A DNA stretch of 64,000 nt from Thermococcus gammatolerans EJ3 (GCF_000022365.1 NC_012804.1:744001-808000), one strand, 5' to 3'. Positions 1 through 8,465 are shown, counted from the stretch's first letter. Translations and numbers: made by a program. Notes: generated by a model not told the origin, from the sequence alone.

Positions 1-543
1 GTTGCCTTTGCACTCGCAGAGGAACCCGTTGAGGCGGCGGACCTGTTGAGGAAGCTCGACGGTGACAAAGCCCTCGTTGAAGTCGCCATCAGGCTCCTTG
101 AGGTTGCCCCGAGGTACCTCCCCTCGTTCATCCGCGTTCTGAACGAGCGCGAGGCGACAGAAGTTGGAAGGGCCCTCATGAACCGCTTCCTTGAGAACCC
201 CGACGAGGGGGAGTGGGAAACGATCAGGGCGATATGGGAGCGCTCCCGGAGCGAGGAGATCAGGGTTAAGATAGCGCGCTATTCCCTCGTCAAGGGCGAC
301 ATAGACGGCGCCATGAAGGTCGTTGAGCACATAGAGAACGAAAGGCTCCGCTCGATAGTCTTGGCAGATATAGCCCACAGGTTACTCAAGATGGGGGACG
401 TTTCAAGGGCTATTGACGTTGCCCTTGAAGTTAGGGATCCGAAGTTCTCTTCCATTCTGATAGCTGAAATCCTGATCGGAGCCCTTGACAGGGAGATAGA
501 GGCCAAGGTGATAGTCAATGGAAAGGCTAAGAATCACTCTTAG
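1..543 (+). CDS. Alpha-helical repeat protein, C-terminal 180 residues
   Basis: The frame is open from the first base, so the real start lies upstream of the window. The visible part is all helix: paired helices of about 30-35 residues, many ending in a pattern like 'A..I...E' (for example GDIDGAMKVVEHIENERLRS and GDVSRAIDVALEVRD). This resembles TPR/HEAT-like solenoids common in Thermococcales. The same style of repeat is seen in the proteins at 59980-60798 and near the end of 18860-20641. There is no signal peptide or membrane segment in the visible part. It overlaps the next gene by 26 bases, so the two are probably translated together. No function can be assigned; a scaffold or protein-protein interaction role is only inference. 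Confidence 0.75.
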   Translation, partial: VAFALAEEPVEAADLLRKLDGDKALVEVAIRLLEVAPRYLPSFIRVLNEREATEVGRALMNRFLENPDEGEWETIRAIWERSRSEEIRVKIARYSLVKGDIDGAMKVVEHIENERLRSIVLADIAHRLLKMGDVSRAIDVALEVRDPKFSSILIAEILIGALDREIEAKVIVNGKAKNHS

Positions 544-808
544 ACGAAAGAAGAGCGATCCCGTTGATTATGCAAGGGACCTTGCGGAGGCCCTGCTTGA
601 GGGCAGGGTTATTGGGGAGGACGTTCTCTTCAGGGACGCGGTGAACGAGATCTACACCACCCTGAAGGAGGCTCTCTTCAAGGGAAAGGAGGGAAACGAG
701 AACCTGATCCAGGCCTATGAGCTCGCCGTCGTACTCCGCTACCTTGTACAGGATGGCGTTAAGACCTCAAGGGAGATACTTGAGGAACTCGTTCAGATCC
801 TCGAATGA
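518..808 (+). CDS. Hypothetical protein, 96 aa
   Basis: The ATG at 518 lies inside the end of the preceding gene. The 96-residue product is charged and predicted mostly helical, with a basic N-terminus (MERLRITLRRKK) and no cysteines, membrane segments or recognisable motif. The overlap with the helical repeat gene suggests co-translation, and the stop at 806-808 lies shortly before the YjbQ start at 847, so all three probably form one transcript. I do not recognise the family. Confidence 0.65.
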   Translation: MERLRITLRRKKSDPVDYARDLAEALLEGRVIGEDVLFRDAVNEIYTTLKEALFKGKEGNENLIQAYELAVVLRYLVQDGVKTSREILEELVQILE

Positions 809-846
809 GTTTTAAGCTCTTTTTCCAACTTTCCCCGGTGGTCCCG

Positions 847-1272
847 ATGTTGCTGAGTTTTGAAGTGTCCACGACTGAAAGGTTTCAGATCATTGACGTG
901 ACCGACGAGGTTCAGCGGCTCGTGTGGAAGGGGAAGCTGAGGCACGGCATAGCTGTTGTTTTTACAAAGCATACGACAACCGGCCTGATGATAAACGAGC
1001 CGGAAAAAGGACTTCTTGAGGACATCAAGGCCAAGATGAAGGAACTAATTCCGAGGGGTGCCGGTTACAAACATGACAGGATTGACAGCAACGCCCACTC
1101 CCACCTCAGGGCAAGCCTGTTCCTGAACACCGAACTAGTCGTTCCCGTTGATGAGGGCGAGCTGGTTCTCGGCACGTGGCAGAGAATACTCTTCGTTGAG
1201 CTCGATGGGCCGAGACACCGGAAGATCATGGTTATGCTCTGTCCCTGTCCTGAGTATCCGGAGGAGGAGTGA
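847..1272 (+). CDS. YjbQ/UPF0047 family protein
   Basis: A 141-residue protein of the YjbQ (UPF0047) family, sometimes annotated as secondary thiamine-phosphate synthase because E. coli YjbQ has weak activity of that kind; the true role is not settled. Family landmarks are visible: KHTTTGLMINE near residue 40, DSNAHSHL near 80, and VPVDEGELVLGTWQ near 100, supplying the conserved histidines and acidic residues of the trimeric metal-binding pocket. An earlier in-frame ATG exists at 805. I prefer 847 because GGTGGTCC sits just upstream and the protein then begins MLSFEVST as family members do. The next gene begins two bases after its stop. Confidence 0.88.
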   Translation: MLLSFEVSTTERFQIIDVTDEVQRLVWKGKLRHGIAVVFTKHTTTGLMINEPEKGLLEDIKAKMKELIPRGAGYKHDRIDSNAHSHLRASLFLNTELVVPVDEGELVLGTWQRILFVELDGPRHRKIMVMLCPCPEYPEEE

Positions 1273-1273
1273 A

Positions 1274-2113
1274 ATGAGGGCGTTTATCTCGGTTGACCTG
1301 GAGGGCCTTCCCCATGTCGTCAGCAGGGAGCACCTCTTCGTTAAGGGGGCCCTGTACAGCGAGGCCCGGAGGATAGCGACTGAAGTCGTCAAAACCGCGG
1401 CCGAGGCCTTATACCAGAACGGTTTTGACGAGGTTGTGGTGGCTGACAGTCACGGCCCCATGGTGAACGTCATCCCGGAGGAGATGCCGGACTACGTGGA
1501 GCTCGTGAGGGGCTTTCCTAGGCCCCTGAGCATGGTCGCCTTCGCGAAGGGAAGCGATGCGGCAATTTTTCTCGGCTACCACGCTAAGGCGGGAACAGGC
1601 TACGCAACCTTCGACCATACATACAGCGGCTCGACCATTGATCGGCTCGAGATAAACGGAATCGAGGTCAGCGAGTTCCTCCTCAACGCGTACCTCCTCG
1701 GTAGCTGGGGGGTTCCAGTGATACTTGTCGGTGGGGACGCGAGGCTCATAGAGGATGTCAAAAAGTTTGCCCCTTGGGCGGTTGGAATAGCCTTCAAGGA
1801 GAGCCTCTCCCGTTACGCCGCCAAGAGCCCGAGCCTTGGGAAGGTGAAGGCTTTACTCAAGGCTGGTGTTACGGAGGCGGTCATCAAGCTTGAGGAAGGA
1901 GAAGCAAAGCCCCTAAAGGCAAAGGAACCCGTTGAGGTTAAGCTTCGCTTCCTGAGCAGCGCCTTCGCCGACGCGGCTGAACTGCTGCCCATCATCGAGC
2001 GCATTGACGGGAAGACAGTCAGGTTCGAAGCGGAGACGGTTGAAGATGCCTACCGGATCGTTGAACTGCTGATCCTCGCCGGGGCGGGCGTCAACGCGAT
2101 AGCAACGCGGTAA
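1274..2113 (+). CDS. D-aminopeptidase, peptidase family M55 (DppA-like)
   Basis: A 279-residue zinc peptidase of family M55, whose type member is Bacillus DppA, a self-compartmentalising decameric D-aminopeptidase. The N-terminus reads MRAFISVDLEGLPHVV, placing the metal ligands Asp8 and Glu10 exactly as in DppA. Later histidines (VADSHGPM near 59 and LGYHAKAG near 104) match further ligand and catalytic positions. Start 1274 is chosen because the motif must be N-terminal and GGAGGAG lies just upstream; the open frame reaches further back to 1148 but only as a shadow of the YjbQ gene. The likely role is cytoplasmic peptide turnover; the physiological substrate is unknown. Confidence 0.9.
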   Translation: MRAFISVDLEGLPHVVSREHLFVKGALYSEARRIATEVVKTAAEALYQNGFDEVVVADSHGPMVNVIPEEMPDYVELVRGFPRPLSMVAFAKGSDAAIFLGYHAKAGTGYATFDHTYSGSTIDRLEINGIEVSEFLLNAYLLGSWGVPVILVGGDARLIEDVKKFAPWAVGIAFKESLSRYAAKSPSLGKVKALLKAGVTEAVIKLEEGEAKPLKAKEPVEVKLRFLSSAFADAAELLPIIERIDGKTVRFEAETVEDAYRIVELLILAGAGVNAIATR

Positions 2114-2155
2114 CGGGCCGAAAAGCTTATGCGAAGAATTGATCAATTCGAACCG

Positions 2156-2518
2156 ATGAGGATAGTTAAGGTTCCGCGCGACGATCGAGTTGGTGTTATC
2201 CCCTATGGATCGGTTCCCGAGGTTGAGCTGATCATCGAGGTGGTTCCCAAGAGGGGTGAGCTGCTGATCCGAACAACGAACCCAAACACCGTGAAGGTAG
2301 AGATAACCAACGAAGTCGAGCTGTACAAGTACGACGGCTTCTGGGCCAGGCTCGACCCGGGGATAGTTTTCATCGAGAGGAGGATAGTGCTCCTGCCCGG
2401 TGAAACCTACGAGCAGAGGCTCCCCGTCGATTTAAGCCCCGGCCGCTACAAGGTCGTTAAGTTCGCCTACGTGGACGGCGCAAGGGTTAGGGTCGAGAAG
2501 GAGTTTACTGTGATGTGA
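2156..2518 (+). CDS. Hypothetical protein, 120 aa
   Basis: A 120-residue soluble protein rich in beta-strand pattern (ELIIEVVPKRGELLIRT and RYKVVKFAYVDGARVRVEKEF), looking like a small Ig-like or beta-sandwich domain. No catalytic motif or signal peptide is seen. A frame start exists at 2129, but the sequence AAAAGCTTATGCG at 2120-2132 looks like a box A promoter. That would put transcription start near 2150 and favour the ATG at 2156. Its 3' end overlaps the convergent ABC ATPase gene by 14 bases. Confidence 0.7.
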   Translation: MRIVKVPRDDRVGVIPYGSVPEVELIIEVVPKRGELLIRTTNPNTVKVEITNEVELYKYDGFWARLDPGIVFIERRIVLLPGETYEQRLPVDLSPGRYKVVKFAYVDGARVRVEKEFTVM

Positions 2519-3176
2519 AGGAGAGGGAGTAGAGGTTTCTCAGCACTTCCTTCATTTCAGTTACTTCTCCCTGCGCCACCAGCCTTCCGCCTGCTATAAC
2601 GTAGACCCTGTCGACCACTGGCAGGAGAGGCTCCCAGATGTGGCTTATCAGCAGAAAGTTGGTTTCCTTTCTCAGGGTTTTGATTATCTCCACGACCCTA
2701 CCCATGGCCTCAAAGTCGAGGTTAGCCAGAGGTTCATCGATCATAACCAGCTCGGGATCACCAACTAAAGCCTGAGCGAGGCTCAGCTTCTTCCTCATTC
2801 CCGAAGAGTACTCTCGGATCCTCCTGTCGAGGAAGTCGATGCCGAGCAGTTCCGCCACCTCATCCGGATTGCCGCCCCTGTATTCAGCGAAGAGTTCCAA
2901 CCACTCCCTGCCCGTGACGAAGGGCGGGAAACCCGCTGGATCGAAGGAGACACCGACTTTCCTCTTGAATTCCGCGTCCCTCCAGGGATCCTTTCCGAGA
3001 ACCCTTATTCTGCCGGAGGTCGGGCGGTAGACTCCGGCCGCTATCTTGAAGAACGTGCTCTTTCCGCCGCCGTTTGGGCCGACGATAAGGTTTACTCCCC
3101 CGGGAATCTCAACGGTCACGCCGTCGAGAGCCCTAATGCTCCCGAAGTACTTTTTCAGATCACTCGCCTCGATCAA
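2505..3176 (-). CDS. ABC transporter ATP-binding protein
   Basis: A 223-residue ABC ATPase. Visible motifs are Walker A GPNGGGKST near 33-41, signature YSSGMRKKLSLA near 122, Walker B LVMIDEP near 145, and the H-loop ISH near 178. The signature variant SSGM is typical of ABC-2 exporter ATPases. The TTG at 3176 is my preferred start: GGGGGTGGT precedes it and it overlaps the upstream stop as TTGA. The alternative GTG at 3185 adds three residues. It is the last gene of a four-gene operon with a secreted protein (4397), a six-helix permease (3634) and a two-helix membrane protein (3173), so it probably powers export by that permease. Confidence 0.88.
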   Translation of the reverse strand: MIEASDLKKYFGSIRALDGVTVEIPGGVNLIVGPNGGGKSTFFKIAAGVYRPTSGRIRVLGKDPWRDAEFKRKVGVSFDPAGFPPFVTGREWLELFAEYRGGNPDEVAELLGIDFLDRRIREYSSGMRKKLSLAQALVGDPELVMIDEPLANLDFEAMGRVVEIIKTLRKETNFLLISHIWEPLLPVVDRVYVIAGGRLVAQGEVTEMKEVLRNLYSLSFTSQ

Positions 3177-3637
3177 CGGGACCACCCCCTTATCATGACG
3201 GCGAGCAGAATCGAGGCGGCTATTCCTATGATGGAGTAACGCTCCTGGGTTCTTTCGGGTGCGTGGAAGTCCGTCACCACGAGACTGCAGATGGCCGAGC
3301 CGTTCCCCCTAAGAGCGAGCACGTAGGTGCCCTCGTGGGGAACTGGGAAGCTGGCCTTCAGGCTGCCATAGATGGGGGCCTCGAAAACGATCTTCCCGGT
3401 GAAGACGTTTTTGAGGTAGATTTGACCCCTCCCGTTTCCGCACGTGAGGTTCACCCTTGACCAAGCCGGGATGTGGAGGGAAAGCGTGCTCTGCATGGTG
3501 TAGTTTCCGCTCTCGAGCCTGCTCACCTGAACCGGGGGAATCGTTATTGATTCACCGGACTTGAGGGGATAGACAACCAAGAGAGCGACCGTCGAGAGAA
3601 CGAGGGAGAGCAGCACTCCCGCCAGAAATCGCCTCAA
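3173..3637 (-). CDS. Membrane-anchored outer-surface protein, 154 aa, TTG start
   Basis: A 154-residue protein with an N-terminal hydrophobic segment (RFLAGVLLSLVLSTVALLVV, residues 3-22), a beta-rich outside domain with several N-glycosylation sequons, and a C-terminal membrane segment (SIIGIAASILLAVMI). The open frame continues upstream to 4375, but that part is an out-of-frame shadow of the permease gene. The true start is the TTG at 3637: GGAGG precedes it and it overlaps the permease stop as TTGA, the same junction used by the next gene. The location between permease and ATPase suggests an accessory subunit of the exporter. I do not recognise the family. Confidence 0.75.
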   Translation of the reverse strand: MRRFLAGVLLSLVLSTVALLVVYPLKSGESITIPPVQVSRLESGNYTMQSTLSLHIPAWSRVNLTCGNGRGQIYLKNVFTGKIVFEAPIYGSLKASFPVPHEGTYVLALRGNGSAICSLVVTDFHAPERTQERYSIIGIAASILLAVMIRGWSR

Positions 3638-4392
3638 ACCACATCCCTCCTTTCTACCAGCGCTAGGGAAAGCGCAACAAAAACCGCCGGGACGACGACT
3701 CCTTGGAGGACGTAACCCGAACTGAAGGCCTGACCCAGATACTTGGGGATGGCGGTGACGAAACTGAAGGGCGGGAGGTTGAGGCCGAGGAAGCTGGGAA
3801 GGAGGATCAGTATGAAGGATATCATTATGGCCTGGGAGGAGTTTGGAAGCACGAGGGAGACGAGCACCGACAGAGAAGCCGAGTATAGGGCGAAATACAG
3901 GGCAAAGACCAGCAGGTGCCTGAAGCTCTCCCAGCCAAAGAGCCCGGAGAAGAGGTTGGGGACGCTGGCGAAGGCCATCGCAAGGAACAGAAACATTGGG
4001 AAATACAGCAGGAGGAGCGAGTACACGAGAAGAACCAGGAACTTGGTTCCAAAGAGCTTTTTCTTTGAAATGGGGAGGGTGAATATCGCCTGGGCGTAGC
4101 CGCCCTCCCTGTCGGCCCGGAAGATCATGGCGCTCATGATGATTATAAAGATCGAGAGGAGGATCCAGAAGTGATTCAGTCCAAAGGTGGAGAGAATAAC
4201 GCTCCCCGTTGGGCTCTTGGAAAGGGGCATCCCCTCGCTTCCCCCGCCGATGGACCCTCCGGTTGAGTAAGAAAACGCCCTGCCATGACTCAGCAGGTCT
4301 GAGGTCAGAACCATCAGGAGGGTAGGAATCCCAGCGACGAGCATTGAAACCCTCAGGTGCTCGGAGAGCTCCCACTTAAAGAGCCCCTTCAA
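3634..4392 (-). CDS. ABC-2 type permease
   Basis: A 252-residue membrane protein with about six hydrophobic segments, preceded by a cytoplasmic amphipathic N-terminus (LFKWELSEHLR) typical of ABC-2 permeases. A charged loop ADREGGYAQAIFTLPISKKKLFGTKFL, split by its hydrophobic turns, follows the second segment, as in this family. The start is a TTG at 4392 behind GGAGGTGAGAGC. It lies four bases after the secreted-protein gene and overlaps the next gene. With the ATPase at 2505 it forms a complete exporter of unknown cargo. Confidence 0.85.
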   Translation of the reverse strand: MKGLFKWELSEHLRVSMLVAGIPTLLMVLTSDLLSHGRAFSYSTGGSIGGGSEGMPLSKSPTGSVILSTFGLNHFWILLSIFIIIMSAMIFRADREGGYAQAIFTLPISKKKLFGTKFLVLLVYSLLLLYFPMFLFLAMAFASVPNLFSGLFGWESFRHLLVFALYFALYSASLSVLVSLVLPNSSQAIMISFILILLPSFLGLNLPPFSFVTAIPKYLGQAFSSGYVLQGVVVPAVFVALSLALVERRDVV

Positions 4393-4396
4393 GCTC

Positions 4397-5395
4397 TCAC
4401 CTCCTTTGATAGGCCACGAGCGGAAGGAACAGGGAGGCGAGAAAGAGGTAAACCAGGGGCGTCCTCGGAGGTTTGCCGGCGATGTGAAGGTTGCCGATGT
4501 TGATGTTTGCGTCGTAGAGGCTGAGGCCCTGGGGTCTTATTGTCTTCAGCTTTCCCTTGAGGAGTTCTTCCTTGTGAAGCATGTTGTAACGTTCTGCCTC
4601 AACGTCGTTCGGGGATATTGAGACTATCCCGATGGCCCTGAGATCCGGAGCGGAGCCCATCATGACCTCCGTGATGTCGAGGGCAGGATTGTAGTAATAA
4701 ATGTCTGCAAAACTGCTCTGATAGAAAGGCAGGGTGATGTGGGACCAGTTGGTTATGAGGTTACCGTTGGGGCGCTGGAACGTCCTCCAGTAGGTGATGA
4801 TATCGTAGTCGGTCTCGTCGTTTCTAACGACCGTCACGGCGCTCCCGTTGATGATTGCGAAAACGTCCCCGGGTTTGAGCTCTCGCAGGCCCCAGAGGAC
4901 GGTGTGGCCGAGATAAGTTCCCGAGCGGTCGTAGACCTTTCCGTCGGGTGTCACGATGTAGGTTCCCCTCAGCGTTAGGGGGTGCTCCACTATCACCGTA
5001 GTCACGTTTATCTGGACAGTTTTCCCGTCTTTTTCAAGTGGAACCTGTCCGATCAGGCTCTCCCCGGATCCCCAGAAGTTGCAGCGCGCCTTTCCCGTCA
5101 GAAACGTGATGTGAAAGCCCGGAGATCTGATCGTTGAGTTTCTGGACGGCTCAAGAAGAACGGTAACCCCTATTTCAACTCCGCCCTTGGAGACGTTCAA
5201 AACCGAGAAGTTCACTGTGAGGCTTGAGACGCCGATTATCAGGAAGTTCGTTCCGTTGCAGGAGTAGAGGAGACCGGTATTGCCGCTGGGATCCTCGGCG
5301 TGATAAGTCAGGTAAACCCCCGGTCTCAACCATGAGGGGTATGCTAGAACTCCCGGAAGGAAGAGGAGGGGTAGGAGCAGGAGAAGGCGCTTCAT
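4397..5395 (-). CDS. Secreted membrane-anchored protein, 332 aa
   Basis: A 332-residue exported protein: signal peptide MKRLLLLLPLLFLPGVLA, a long beta-rich domain with about a dozen N-glycosylation sequons (NCTG-like and NVTT-like), and a C-terminal hydrophobic anchor (LVYLFLASLFLPLVA) ending in basic residues. An in-frame ATG exists at 5413, but the box A at about 5425-5437 would place transcription start downstream of it, and GGGGGAAG lies before 5395. It is the first gene of the operon with the ABC-2 exporter genes. The outside domain may bind or present the exporter's cargo; that is inference. No family recognised. Confidence 0.78.
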   Translation of the reverse strand: MKRLLLLLPLLFLPGVLAYPSWLRPGVYLTYHAEDPSGNTGLLYSCNGTNFLIIGVSSLTVNFSVLNVSKGGVEIGVTVLLEPSRNSTIRSPGFHITFLTGKARCNFWGSGESLIGQVPLEKDGKTVQINVTTVIVEHPLTLRGTYIVTPDGKVYDRSGTYLGHTVLWGLRELKPGDVFAIINGSAVTVVRNDETDYDIITYWRTFQRPNGNLITNWSHITLPFYQSSFADIYYYNPALDITEVMMGSAPDLRAIGIVSISPNDVEAERYNMLHKEELLKGKLKTIRPQGLSLYDANINIGNLHIAGKPPRTPLVYLFLASLFLPLVAYQRR

Positions 5396-5421
5396 GATCT
5401 TCCCCCGAAACAACTTGGTGA

Positions 5422-5440
5422 GAAGTTCTTAAATACCTTT
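5422..5440 (-). promoter_or_regulatory. Box A promoter of the 5395-2505 operon
   Basis: Reading the minus strand, AAAGGTATTTAAGAAC contains a TATTTAAG box A. Its spacing puts transcription start near 5403-5407, consistent with translation from 5395. Confidence 0.5.
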
Positions 5441-5455
5441 CTCCTGCTTAAGGAT

Positions 5456-7378
5456 CTAACCCTTAGTCGGGGTTCCCCAGAACCTCCTCAGATACAGCCG
5501 CATCCTCGCGAGATCAACGGGTTTCATAGTTTCTACCATCCAGTCGGGGAAGTCCTTTCTAACGTTCCTCCAGAGGACGCGGTAGTCGAGGATTATTATC
5601 GAGCCCTTCTCCTCCGCCGAGCGGTGAACCCTTCCGGCGGCCTGAACGAGCTTCCTGTGGGCCGGCAAGTAATAGCCGTAGTAGCGGCCCTTTCCAGGGA
5701 ACTTGCGCTCGAAGTACCTTATCTGGGCCTGGACGCGCGGTGTGGGCCTCGCGTATGGAATCCCAACGAGGATCACACCGTTCATCTCGTCGCCCGAGTA
5801 GTCCTGTCCCTCGCTGTTTCTCCCTCCCATAACGCCGAGCAAAACTGCACCGTTGCCCCTCGCGTGGGCCTTAAAGCTCGCCACCATCGCGTCGTTCTCA
5901 GCAGAGCTCGTCCCCTGCCTCTCGATGAAGATGGCCTTTCCGGTCTCCTCAAGCCTGACCTGAAGGTTCGCAGACAGGAGGCCCTGGAGAACCTCGTAAG
6001 AGGCCGTGAAGACGCCGACGTTCTTGGGGATCAGCTTGACGGCTTCAACTATGTACTCCGTCATCCTCCGGTAGAGGTCGAGGGAGCGTTCCTCACCGCG
6101 CGTGGATACGTCTTTGGCAACGAGAACCTGGGCGTTTTCGCGCTTCACCATGCGCGGGAACTTCTTCAGCCTGGCGTTCTCGATGTCCATCACGTCGCGA
6201 AATGCCTCCAGAGGGGTGAGTGTGCCGGACATGAAAACCGCGCTCTGGACGTCGCGGATGAATGTCAAAGCCTTCGAGGGGTCCAGAGCAACTAGTTCAA
6301 GGCTCAACCCCCTCTCCCTGGTGAGGAGGAAGAGGTAATCGTCCCGTCCGATCAGCGAGAGCCACAGGAGAAGGAACTCCCCAACCCTTCCAATGTAGCT
6401 CCTCGGCGGCTTGTTCTTGTTTATCCTGTCCTCCCTTATTGAATCGCCGACCGCCACCATCTCGTTGAGGGTCTTAACGAGCCACCGGGTATCGAGCCCG
6501 AGGACGTTCATGACGTGGCCGAACACGAGCTCCGGCGCTATGGGGGTTTCCTCAACATCGCGGCTGCCGAGCTTCTCCGAGTACAGGATCTCCAGGCCCT
6601 TCCCGAATATGCTGAGAAAGTTGGCTATCTCGTGCTCCCTGTACTCATCTGCCTCTTTGATTGCTCTGTTCACGGTGTGGATGCTCATCCTGTCGCTCAA
6701 AGCCGAGATGGCCTGATCCGGCAGGTTGTGGGCCTCGTCAAAGATGACTATCAAATCGGAGTAATCGAGGTCAAGGTAGGTCATGAAGTTCTCCCGTATC
6801 GTGGGGTTGAGGGCGTAGAGGTAGCTCGCAACGATGACGTCAGCCTTGTATGCTATCATCCTGGTGACATCGTAGGGGCAGACCTCAAGGGTCTCGGCAT
6901 AGTTCAGGATCTCGGCCGGATGTCCGGGAGTTTCGAGGAAGAAGCGCGTGAGTTCCTCGACTTCCGCCTTTTTCTTCTTCTCGTTCTCGTAGAACTGGCA
7001 CTTCCCGCTCTTCCGCAGGTTCTTGCAGACCACCATGGCGGTGTAAGCGTCGCTGGTGTATTCCCTCAGGTAGTTGTGGAGGCACAGCTCTTTCCTGCTT
7101 CTCATCTCAACCCCCGAGACCCGCGCCTTCCGGTTTATTGCCTTGAGCTCCTCTATAACCCTGTCCATCTGCCTGTGGGTTCTGGCCAGGTAGAGAACCT
7201 TGAAGCCCAGCTCCTTGGCTACCGGAAGAACTCCAGCCAGAACGCTCACGGTCTTTCCGAAGCCAGTTGGGGCCTCGATGATAACGTTCTCGCCCCTCTC
7301 AACTGCCCCTCTAACCAGTTCGATGAACTCCAACTGGTGCGGACGTGGTTCGTAGGGTAGGTACTCGAGTTCAGTCAT
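5456..7378 (-). CDS. xpd: XPD/Rad3-type Fe-S DNA helicase
   Basis: A 640-residue superfamily 2 helicase of the XPD/Rad3 group, which unwinds DNA 5' to 3' in repair. Walker A is EAPTGFGKT at 35-43 and the Walker B DEAH box is at 214-217. Four cysteines at 99, 118, 127 and 167 lie between them with spacing suited to the XPD 4Fe-4S domain. Late helicase motifs include SGTLTP near 398 and a QAAGRVHRS motif VI near 582. The length fits archaeal XPD proteins. A box A (GGTTAAAAG, minus strand, near 7408-7416) lies about 30 bases before the ATG. It appears to be a single-gene transcription unit. Confidence 0.93.
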   Translation of the reverse strand: MTELEYLPYEPRPHQLEFIELVRGAVERGENVIIEAPTGFGKTVSVLAGVLPVAKELGFKVLYLARTHRQMDRVIEELKAINRKARVSGVEMRSRKELCLHNYLREYTSDAYTAMVVCKNLRKSGKCQFYENEKKKKAEVEELTRFFLETPGHPAEILNYAETLEVCPYDVTRMIAYKADVIVASYLYALNPTIRENFMTYLDLDYSDLIVIFDEAHNLPDQAISALSDRMSIHTVNRAIKEADEYREHEIANFLSIFGKGLEILYSEKLGSRDVEETPIAPELVFGHVMNVLGLDTRWLVKTLNEMVAVGDSIREDRINKNKPPRSYIGRVGEFLLLWLSLIGRDDYLFLLTRERGLSLELVALDPSKALTFIRDVQSAVFMSGTLTPLEAFRDVMDIENARLKKFPRMVKRENAQVLVAKDVSTRGEERSLDLYRRMTEYIVEAVKLIPKNVGVFTASYEVLQGLLSANLQVRLEETGKAIFIERQGTSSAENDAMVASFKAHARGNGAVLLGVMGGRNSEGQDYSGDEMNGVILVGIPYARPTPRVQAQIRYFERKFPGKGRYYGYYLPAHRKLVQAAGRVHRSAEEKGSIIILDYRVLWRNVRKDFPDWMVETMKPVDLARMRLYLRRFWGTPTKG

Positions 7379-7422
7379 GGCTCTCCGGAGGAGTAGGAAG
7401 GGGGGCTTTTAACCTTTCCCGA

Positions 7423-7851
7423 TCAGTCCTTCCAGATGTAGAACCTTATCTCGCATGGGAAGTATTCCTCCGGAACCGGCGTCCAGTAGTTGGCCCAGTA
7501 GTTGACGGGTTCGAGCGGTCCTTCGTGGGTGATCACCTGATAACCTGCCACATCGGGGGGTTTGTTAAAACACACTAGGGCTAGCTGAGCTTTTCTGACA
7601 GATGCCTTGAGCGCCCAGATTTTGTACTCCACCTTGTACGTTCCATCTCCGTTATCCACAAGGTGCGCCTCTATTTTCACATCGCCGTAGTCTGCGGTGG
7701 CGTTCTTGAAAATCAGCGGATCGAGGACGAGCTGGTTGTAGTAGGGGACGTTCCTGGTGGTCCCCCGGAGGTAGTGCACGCTGATACCGATAACTATCAG
7801 GACAGCAACGATGATCAGGAGGTACTCAACGGCGGACTGCCCCTTCCTCAA
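7423..7851 (-). CDS. Class III signal peptide (pilin-like) protein
   Basis: A 142-residue surface protein with a class III signal peptide: a short basic N-terminus, then KGQSAVEYLL and a hydrophobic helix (IIVAVLIVIGISV). This is the QXSXEXXXL pattern processed by EppA-type prepilin peptidase, with cleavage expected between Gly4 and Gln5. The rest is a beta-rich outside domain with aromatic residues near the C-terminus. A GTG at 7860 is in frame, but GGGTGGTTGCA immediately precedes the TTG at 7851 and gives the usual short leader. It is probably an adhesive pilus subunit; no other pilus gene is in the window. Confidence 0.82.
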   Translation of the reverse strand: MRKGQSAVEYLLIIVAVLIVIGISVHYLRGTTRNVPYYNQLVLDPLIFKNATADYGDVKIEAHLVDNGDGTYKVEYKIWALKASVRKAQLALVCFNKPPDVAGYQVITHEGPLEPVNYWANYWTPVPEEYFPCEIRFYIWKD

Positions 7852-7875
7852 TGCAACCACCCATCTAGACCTGCG

Positions 7876-7895
7876 ATAAAAATATCTTTAAACCT
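7876..7895 (-). promoter_or_regulatory. Box A promoter of the pilin-like gene
   Basis: On the minus strand GGTTTAAAGATATTTTTAT lies 25-45 bases before the TTG start at 7851. The window between it and the start is short, consistent with a nearly leaderless message. Confidence 0.45.
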
Positions 7896-7945
7896 ACTGG
7901 GGCCAAGTTTTTTAAGTGTCAGGCACATTCAATACGGCGATCAAA

Positions 7946-8263
7946 ATGGACGAGGAAAGGACACTGGAGCTCATTGAGTACGGTGTCGAGGCACTTCTCC
8001 TTGGGGCGTTCACGTACCTCTTCGCCTACCAGAACTACCTCCTCTACCGCTGGCATCGCGGCCTACCGCTCCCTGATAAGCTGCCCTTCCTCATCATCGG
8101 GGCCGTTGTGGGGCTGGGGTTCTTCCTTTATAAGTCTAGGGAGATTTTGAAAGAAGTGGAGACACGCCAGCCAGAAGTCAAACCGGTGAAGTCGGGAGAG
8201 AAGCCCCTCGAAGGGGAGGTGGGATCTCCAGAGGAATCAGACTTTTCTCAATGGTCTGACTGA
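7946..8263 (+). CDS. Two-helix membrane protein, 105 aa
   Basis: A 105-residue protein with two hydrophobic segments (ALLLGAFTYLFAYQNYLLY and LPFLIIGAVVGLGFFLY) joined by a short loop, then an acidic cytoplasmic tail rich in Glu, Lys and Pro. A GTG at 7916 is in frame, but TTTTTTAAG at about 7908-7915 looks like its box A, so the ATG at 7946 is preferred. It is divergent from the pilin-like gene. I do not recognise the family. Confidence 0.65.
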   Translation: MDEERTLELIEYGVEALLLGAFTYLFAYQNYLLYRWHRGLPLPDKLPFLIIGAVVGLGFFLYKSREILKEVETRQPEVKPVKSGEKPLEGEVGSPEESDFSQWSD

Positions 8264-8465
8264 AAGCAACTCTTTTTGCTTCGTTCTTGAATTGGAAGAA
8301 TTAGGGAGATAACTGAGATTATTGCTTACGTGTGCGGGAAGATCAATCATATCTATTCGGTGTTCCATTTATCTAAAAGCTCGCTTCCTGTCTCATCAAA
8401 GACGTTGCATCCTGCGCAACTGTTATTAAGAGTCACGACTTAACTATCAGCTGGGGTGTAATTCC
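8264..8465. other. Intergenic region with promoter of the receptor kinase gene
   Basis: About 200 AT-rich bases. A possible box A (GTTATTAAGAG, about 8421-8431) and GGGGTGT just before the ATG at 8466 serve the kinase gene. I see no small gene or structured RNA here. Confidence 0.4.

Noticed and set aside
3640-4375. Upstream extension of the 154-residue membrane protein into a 400-residue protein
   Set aside because: The extension is an out-of-frame reading of the ABC-2 permease gene on the same strand, proline- and arginine-rich without family features; the TTG at 3637 has a ribosome binding site.
6515-7360. Open frame antisense to the XPD helicase N-terminal half
   Set aside because: It mirrors the helicase gene, whose Fe-S cysteines and Walker motifs are all intact; no promoter or ribosome binding site is seen.
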